This document shows positions 60,204-64,000 of a DNA stretch of 64,000 nt, in pieces; position 1 is the first letter of the stretch; the number at the start of each line of letters is the position of its first letter. The translations under genes were made by a program, and so were the position numbers. The stretch spans positions 3,100,001 to 3,164,000 of the forward strand of contig OZ244909.1 in NCBI GenBank assembly GCA_965221725.1. The letters run 5' to 3'. This DNA comes from HK1 sp965221725. Its GTDB lineage: Bacteria > Pseudomonadota > Gammaproteobacteria > HK1. The notes below the pieces were generated by a model. That model did not search any database, had not been told where the DNA came from, and saw nothing but the letters and a program-made list of their open reading frames with translations.

Positions 60204-62291
60204 TCAAAGGGCCTTCTGCCTGAGTTCCACGTCGCCGCCGGGAAGGATGGCGGCCTCGAACCGCGCGTCGACCACGGTCGAGGTCTCGTCCTCGGCCAGG
60301 ATGGCGGGCCCGGAGGCGGAAAAGCCGGGCTCCAGTGCCTCCCGGTCGTGGATCGCGCAGGCGACCGGCGACTCGAAGGCCGGGTCCAGAACCGGCCGCG
60401 AAACCGGCGCTGCGCCTCGGGACTCGTCCGACCGCCCCGGCTTTGGCACCGGCTCGGGAAATGGCGCGGTGGCGGCAGTGACTCGCCACGCGACCACCTC
60501 GGCCGCCGCCACCGTGCCGATGTCGCGGCCGAAGACCGCCCGGTACTCTTCGTCGAACCGTGCCTGCAAGTCGGCGCCCGCGCTTGCGTCGAACCGTCCG
60601 TTCGGCACCTCGACGGCAATCTCGTGACCCTGGCCCTGGTAGCGCATGTAGGCCTGGCGGCGAATCGACAGCGCCGCCGGTCCCGCGGCCATCCGCACGT
60701 AACCTTTAGCCTCGTCCTCCATGCCCCGGATGACGGTGTTTACCGCTTCGGCCGCGAACGCATCCACGCGCTGGTGGAAGGTGCGCACGACTTCGTAGGA
60801 AATCGGCGCCCGCAGGAACCCGACCGCCGACCCGACGCCGGCATGGCGCGGCACGATGATCCGCCGGATGCCCAGCTTCCGGGCGAGTTGGCATGCGTGC
60901 AGCGGGGCGGCGCCGCCGAACGCGATCAGGGTCCGGTCGTCCACGTTCTTCCCGCTCTCGATCGCGTGGACGCGCACGGCCGTGGCCATGTTCTCGCACA
61001 CGATTTCGGTCACGCCGAAGGCGGCGGTGTCCAGCGAAACCGACATGGGCTGCCCCACGTCGGCCATCAGTGCGTCCTGCGCGCCGCGCGGGGCCAGGGG
61101 CATCCTTCCGCCGGCAAAGCCTTCCGGGTCGATGCGCCCCATGATCAGGTTCGCGTCGGTCACCGTGGCCCGGCGGCCGCCCCGACCGTAGCACGCCGGC
61201 CCTGGATCGGAGCCGGCGCTTTGCGGCCCCACCGCGATGCGGCCCAGCGCATCGACTCCTGCGATGGATCCGCCGCCCGCGCCGATCTCGACCATCTCGA
61301 TGACGGGGATGCGCAGCGGGAGTCCGCTGTCGCGGCGAAACCGATACACCCGGGCCACCTCGAAGCGGCGGCTGGTCTGGGCGCGGGTGTCGTCGATAAG
61401 GCAGATCTTGGCGGTGGTGCCGCCCATGTCGAAGGAGACGGCCTTCTCGATCCCGTGCGCCGCCGCGATTCCCTGCGCGAAGATCGCACCGCCGGCGGGG
61501 CCGGATTCGACGAGACGCACGGGAAACGCCCGGGCGATTTCGACCGTCGTCAACCCGCCGCTCGACAGCATGAGCAGGAGCGGACAGCCGAAGCCGCGTT
61601 GCCGGAGCTGCGCCGCGAACGCCGTCAGGTATCGCTCCATCAGCGGGCGCACGTACGCGTTGGCGCAGGTGGTCGAAAAACGTTCGAACTCCCGGAACTC
61701 CGGAGACACCTCGCACGAGAGGGAAATCGACCAGTCGGGCCGATGCCGGGACAGATAGGTGCGCGCCAGGCGCTCGTGAACGGGGTTCGCGTAGCTGTGG
61801 AGAAAGGCGATCGCCAACGACTCGGTCCCGGCCGCATCGAGTGTCGGCAGCACCGCGTCGAGCTTTTCCGGGCTCAGGGGAACCAGCACCTCGCCGCGGC
61901 TGTTCAGCCGTTCCTCGACGGTGATCCGCCGGCGCCTCGGCACCAGCGGCTCCGGTTGCGTCACGTTGATGTCGTACTGGTCGGGGCGCCCTTCGGTGCC
62001 CATCTGGAGGGTGTCCCGAAACCCGTCCGTGGTGAGAAGCGACGTGGTGGCACCCCGGCGCTCGATGATCGAATTGGTGGCCAGGGTGGTGCCGTGAACG
62101 ATGGCGCCGACCGCGTCCGGCCCGAGGCCGGCACGGCTCAGCATCCCCTCGATGCACTGCATGCAGCCCCGCTCCGGGTCCTTCGGGGTGGTCAGCACTT
62201 TCGAGGTGAACCGACGGTCGCCGACTTCGAGCACCGCATCCGTGAAGGTGCCGCCAACATCGACTCCGATCCGTGCCTGTCCGTCGACCAT
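60204..62291 (-). CDS. HyuA-type hydantoinase/oxoprolinase subunit A
   Basis: 695 residues from ATG 62291 with GGAG upstream. The actin-like ATP site is obvious: RIGVDVGGTFTDAVLE (phosphate 1), IVHGTTLATNSIIERRGA, ESGPAGGAIFAQGIAA, SFDMGGTTAKICLIDD (phosphate 2), and ALIAFGGAAP-type LIAFGGAAPLHACQLA near the end. Length is normal. It forms the ATP-consuming part of the hydantoinase complex with HyuB. The divergent TRAP receptor may supply a substrate. Confidence 0.9.
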   Translation of the reverse strand: MVDGQARIGVDVGGTFTDAVLEVGDRRFTSKVLTTPKDPERGCMQCIEGMLSRAGLGPDAVGAIVHGTTLATNSIIERRGATTSLLTTDGFRDTLQMGTEGRPDQYDINVTQPEPLVPRRRRITVEERLNSRGEVLVPLSPEKLDAVLPTLDAAGTESLAIAFLHSYANPVHERLARTYLSRHRPDWSISLSCEVSPEFREFERFSTTCANAYVRPLMERYLTAFAAQLRQRGFGCPLLLMLSSGGLTTVEIARAFPVRLVESGPAGGAIFAQGIAAAHGIEKAVSFDMGGTTAKICLIDDTRAQTSRRFEVARVYRFRRDSGLPLRIPVIEMVEIGAGGGSIAGVDALGRIAVGPQSAGSDPGPACYGRGGRRATVTDANLIMGRIDPEGFAGGRMPLAPRGAQDALMADVGQPMSVSLDTAAFGVTEIVCENMATAVRVHAIESGKNVDDRTLIAFGGAAPLHACQLARKLGIRRIIVPRHAGVGSAVGFLRAPISYEVVRTFHQRVDAFAAEAVNTVIRGMEDEAKGYVRMAAGPAALSIRRQAYMRYQGQGHEIAVEVPNGRFDASAGADLQARFDEEYRAVFGRDIGTVAAAEVVAWRVTAATAPFPEPVPKPGRSDESRGAAPVSRPVLDPAFESPVACAIHDREALEPGFSASGPAILAEDETSTVVDARFEAAILPGGDVELRQKAL

Positions 62292-62711
62292 TCGCGTTCG
62301 CTCCGCTGCCTGATGCTCCCGGGCGCGCGCCGCACCGCCGAGCGCGCGCGGCAAGGCGCTACCGGGACATTGTCGGTCCGCATCCGTGACCGTGGCGAAC
62401 AGATTGAAGGCGAGCATGAACGGTCGCTTGACGGATTTCGACAACTGTCTCCTCGGCCGCATCGCCGCGCAGCGCGGCGAAAGGGATTCCGGTCGGGCGG
62501 CGAGAATTGTCGGTTGGACGGCGAATTTCGTCATGCGCCGAACCATGCGGGAGCCGAGATTGTCGGCGATAGCGTGATCGAAGCCCCCCGGCTAAGATGG
62601 AGCCGACCGGCGCAGAACCGGGGCGTGATCGATTCGCTTCGGCCGGGACCGGGCTGACGGGAACACGTCACCCGCCTGCGCCGCCCTCCACGCTCGCTCA
62701 AGGAGACCGCC
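62292..62711. other. Divergent upstream region of hyuA-type and TRAP genes
   Basis: 420 bp without a supported gene. It must contain the promoters for both directions. I see no convincing -35/-10 pair or strong palindrome. Confidence 0.4.
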
Positions 62712-63695
62712 ATGAAGAGACTGTTCACTCCGCTGCTGGGTTTCTTGCTGTCCGTCGGGCTGTCCGCAGCGCAGGCCGAAACCGTATGGAATCTCGCGAC
62801 CGCCTACAAGGACAACAACTTCCACACCCAGAACATCGCTCGATTCGCCGCCGAGGTCGAGGAGCACTCCGGTGGAAAGCTCAAGATGACGATGCACACC
62901 GGCGCATCGCTGCTGAAGATGCCGGAGATCAAGCGTGGCGTGCAGACCGGGCAGGTCCAGATCGGGGAGATCCTGCTGTCGGCCTACGGCAAGGAAGATC
63001 CGTTCTTCGAGGTCGACGGCATTCCGTTCCTGTCCCAGGGCCAGATGACCGCCTGGGAGGTGTACGAACTCACGCTGCCCTTCATCCGGGCCAAGCTCGA
63101 GAAGCAGGGTCTGATGCCGCTCTTCTCCGTGCCCTGGCCGGGGCAGGGTCTCTACGCGCAGAAGCCGATCAGCACGACATCGGACTTCGAGGGCGTGAAG
63201 TTCCGCGCCTACAACGCCCTGACCGCCCGGCTGGCCGAGCTCATGGGCGCCGTTCCCACCACGGTTCAGTCCGCGGAAGTACCGCAAGCCTTCGCGACCG
63301 GCGTGGTGAGCGCCATGGTGACCTCCGCCGCGACCGGCACCTACACCAAGGCCTGGGATTTCACCACGCACTTCTATGACGTCAACGCCATGAACAACAA
63401 GAACATGGTGATCGTGAGCGTCGATGCGTTCAACGCCCTGGATGCGGACACGCAGGCGGTGGTGATGCAGGCCGCCGCCAAGGCGGAGGCTCGCGGGTGG
63501 ATCATGAGCCGGGAGGCGCAGGTGACGACCACGCGCGAGCTGGCCGTCAACGGCATGACAGTCGCGCCGCCGAGCCCGGAGCTGCTGGGCGAACTGAAGG
63601 CCATCAGCGAGACGATGGTTCAGGAGTGGCTGGCCAAGGCCGGCGATGACGGCGCGCAGTTCATCGCCGCCTACCGGGCGCTGGGTACGAACTGA
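62712..63695 (+). CDS. TRAP transporter solute-binding protein (DctP family)
   Basis: 327 residues from ATG 62712 with AAGGAGA upstream. A signal peptide (LLGFLLSVGLSAAQA|ET) is followed by the DctP fold: NLATAYKDNNFHTQNIARFAAEVEEHSGGKL, GVQTGQVQIGEILLSAYG, the conserved arginine in FEGVKFRAYNAL (binds a substrate carboxylate), and EVPQAFATGVVSAMVTSA. It delivers an organic acid to a DctQM membrane part, which is not in the remaining 300 bp. Next to hydantoinase-type genes it may bind a hydantoin-derived acid. Confidence 0.9.
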   Translation: MKRLFTPLLGFLLSVGLSAAQAETVWNLATAYKDNNFHTQNIARFAAEVEEHSGGKLKMTMHTGASLLKMPEIKRGVQTGQVQIGEILLSAYGKEDPFFEVDGIPFLSQGQMTAWEVYELTLPFIRAKLEKQGLMPLFSVPWPGQGLYAQKPISTTSDFEGVKFRAYNALTARLAELMGAVPTTVQSAEVPQAFATGVVSAMVTSAATGTYTKAWDFTTHFYDVNAMNNKNMVIVSVDAFNALDADTQAVVMQAAAKAEARGWIMSREAQVTTTRELAVNGMTVAPPSPELLGELKAISETMVQEWLAKAGDDGAQFIAAYRALGTN

Positions 63696-64000
63696 CGGCG
63701 CCCAGAGTGATTCTCACCGGCGCTCCGGAGGCCGTCCGCCGCGCGATTCCGGCGGGGTTTCGGCCTCCGGAGTGTCCGGAGTTGACTTCGAGCGTGGGTT
63801 CCGGCCGGGCGGAGATGGCATCGGCACCCGCGGGGCGATGCCCGGTCGGCGGTCGGTTCCCGGTGAGGGGTGCGGGCCGGGGTGAGCCGGATTTGCGCCA
63901 GCCCTCTCCGCAATCCCTCTCTCCGCAATCCCTCTCTCCATCCGCTGTCTGCGGCATACCCACCGGTGTCGGGGCACGCACGGCCCCGAGAGAGGGGGTG
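63696..64000. other. Right-edge non-coding region with small tandem repeats
   Basis: No supported gene. At 63902-63943 a ~15-bp unit CCCTCTCTCCGCAAT is repeated about three times with decay. The expected DctQ gene does not begin within this stretch. Confidence 0.4.

Noticed and set aside
60348..62657. A 769-codon plus-strand frame
   Set aside because: Antisense to the well-supported HyuA gene, with no recognisable motif.

Overview
The window is GC-rich, tightly packed bacterial DNA. The gene families point to Pseudomonadota: a Slam outer-membrane translocator with TbpB-like surface lipoproteins, a TRAP-type solute receptor, a dimethylglycine/sarcosine dehydrogenase, a split transketolase sugar operon with a SorC regulator, and HigBA/HicB/Uma2/DUF29 accessory genes. 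The order cannot be fixed from sequence alone. Many IS scars, pseudogenes and duplications suggest a repeat-rich, possibly host-associated or uncultured lineage.

Layout. 1-0.3 kb: tail of an Asp/Glu/hydantoin racemase. 0.7-19.2 kb: a surface-lipoprotein island. It holds a Slam gene with a TbpB-like lipoprotein, a 986-residue lipoprotein with three 234-bp repeats, a lipoprotein that joins a metzincin protease to the same kind of barrel, a stop-interrupted paralogue of that protease, and two silent fragments of the repeat lipoprotein. Mixed in are a nearly perfect 1.35-kb duplication carrying an Uma2 nuclease gene, a duplicated GH19 lysozyme, a HigBA pair, a HicB-like gene, XRE/toxin debris and IS21-like end repeats. 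19.3-31 kb: metabolic and housekeeping-like genes (YhhQ-type transporter, M20 amidohydrolase, FAD/GcvT dehydrogenase, DUF4143 ATPase, CPA2 antiporter, two divergent phosphoribosyltransferases). This stretch ends with a secreted protein whose reading frame runs through a 29-bp homopolymer. 30.8-39.6 kb: a methyltransferase-DUF29 read-through, then two overlapping STAND-type ATPase genes, the second ending in a HEPN-like domain, overlapped in turn by an amidinotransferase. 40-44.4 kb: a molybdopterin oxidoreductase, a DUF318/ArsP-type permease and a class V aminotransferase. 44.5-54.3 kb: a divergent sugar or polyol locus with an ABC importer and two SDRs on one strand, and a split transketolase, FGGY kinase and SorC regulator on the other. 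54.4-58.1 kb: tRNA-Arg(ACG), a decayed IS1380 transposase, a truncated HEAT-like gene, a PIN-domain pair and an integrase remnant, together a probable decayed island. 58.2-63.7 kb: HyuB/HyuA hydantoinase-type subunits and a TRAP solute receptor.

How they work together. Slam should carry the lipoproteins to the cell surface, where two carry zinc-protease motifs. The overlapping STAND/STAND-HEPN pair looks like an uncharacterised sensor-effector defence module. The sugar locus has every part needed to import, oxidise, phosphorylate and cleave a pentose or polyol. The hydantoinase and amidohydrolase genes suggest use of cyclic ureides or amides. All functional statements are from sequence recognition by eye; no search was run.
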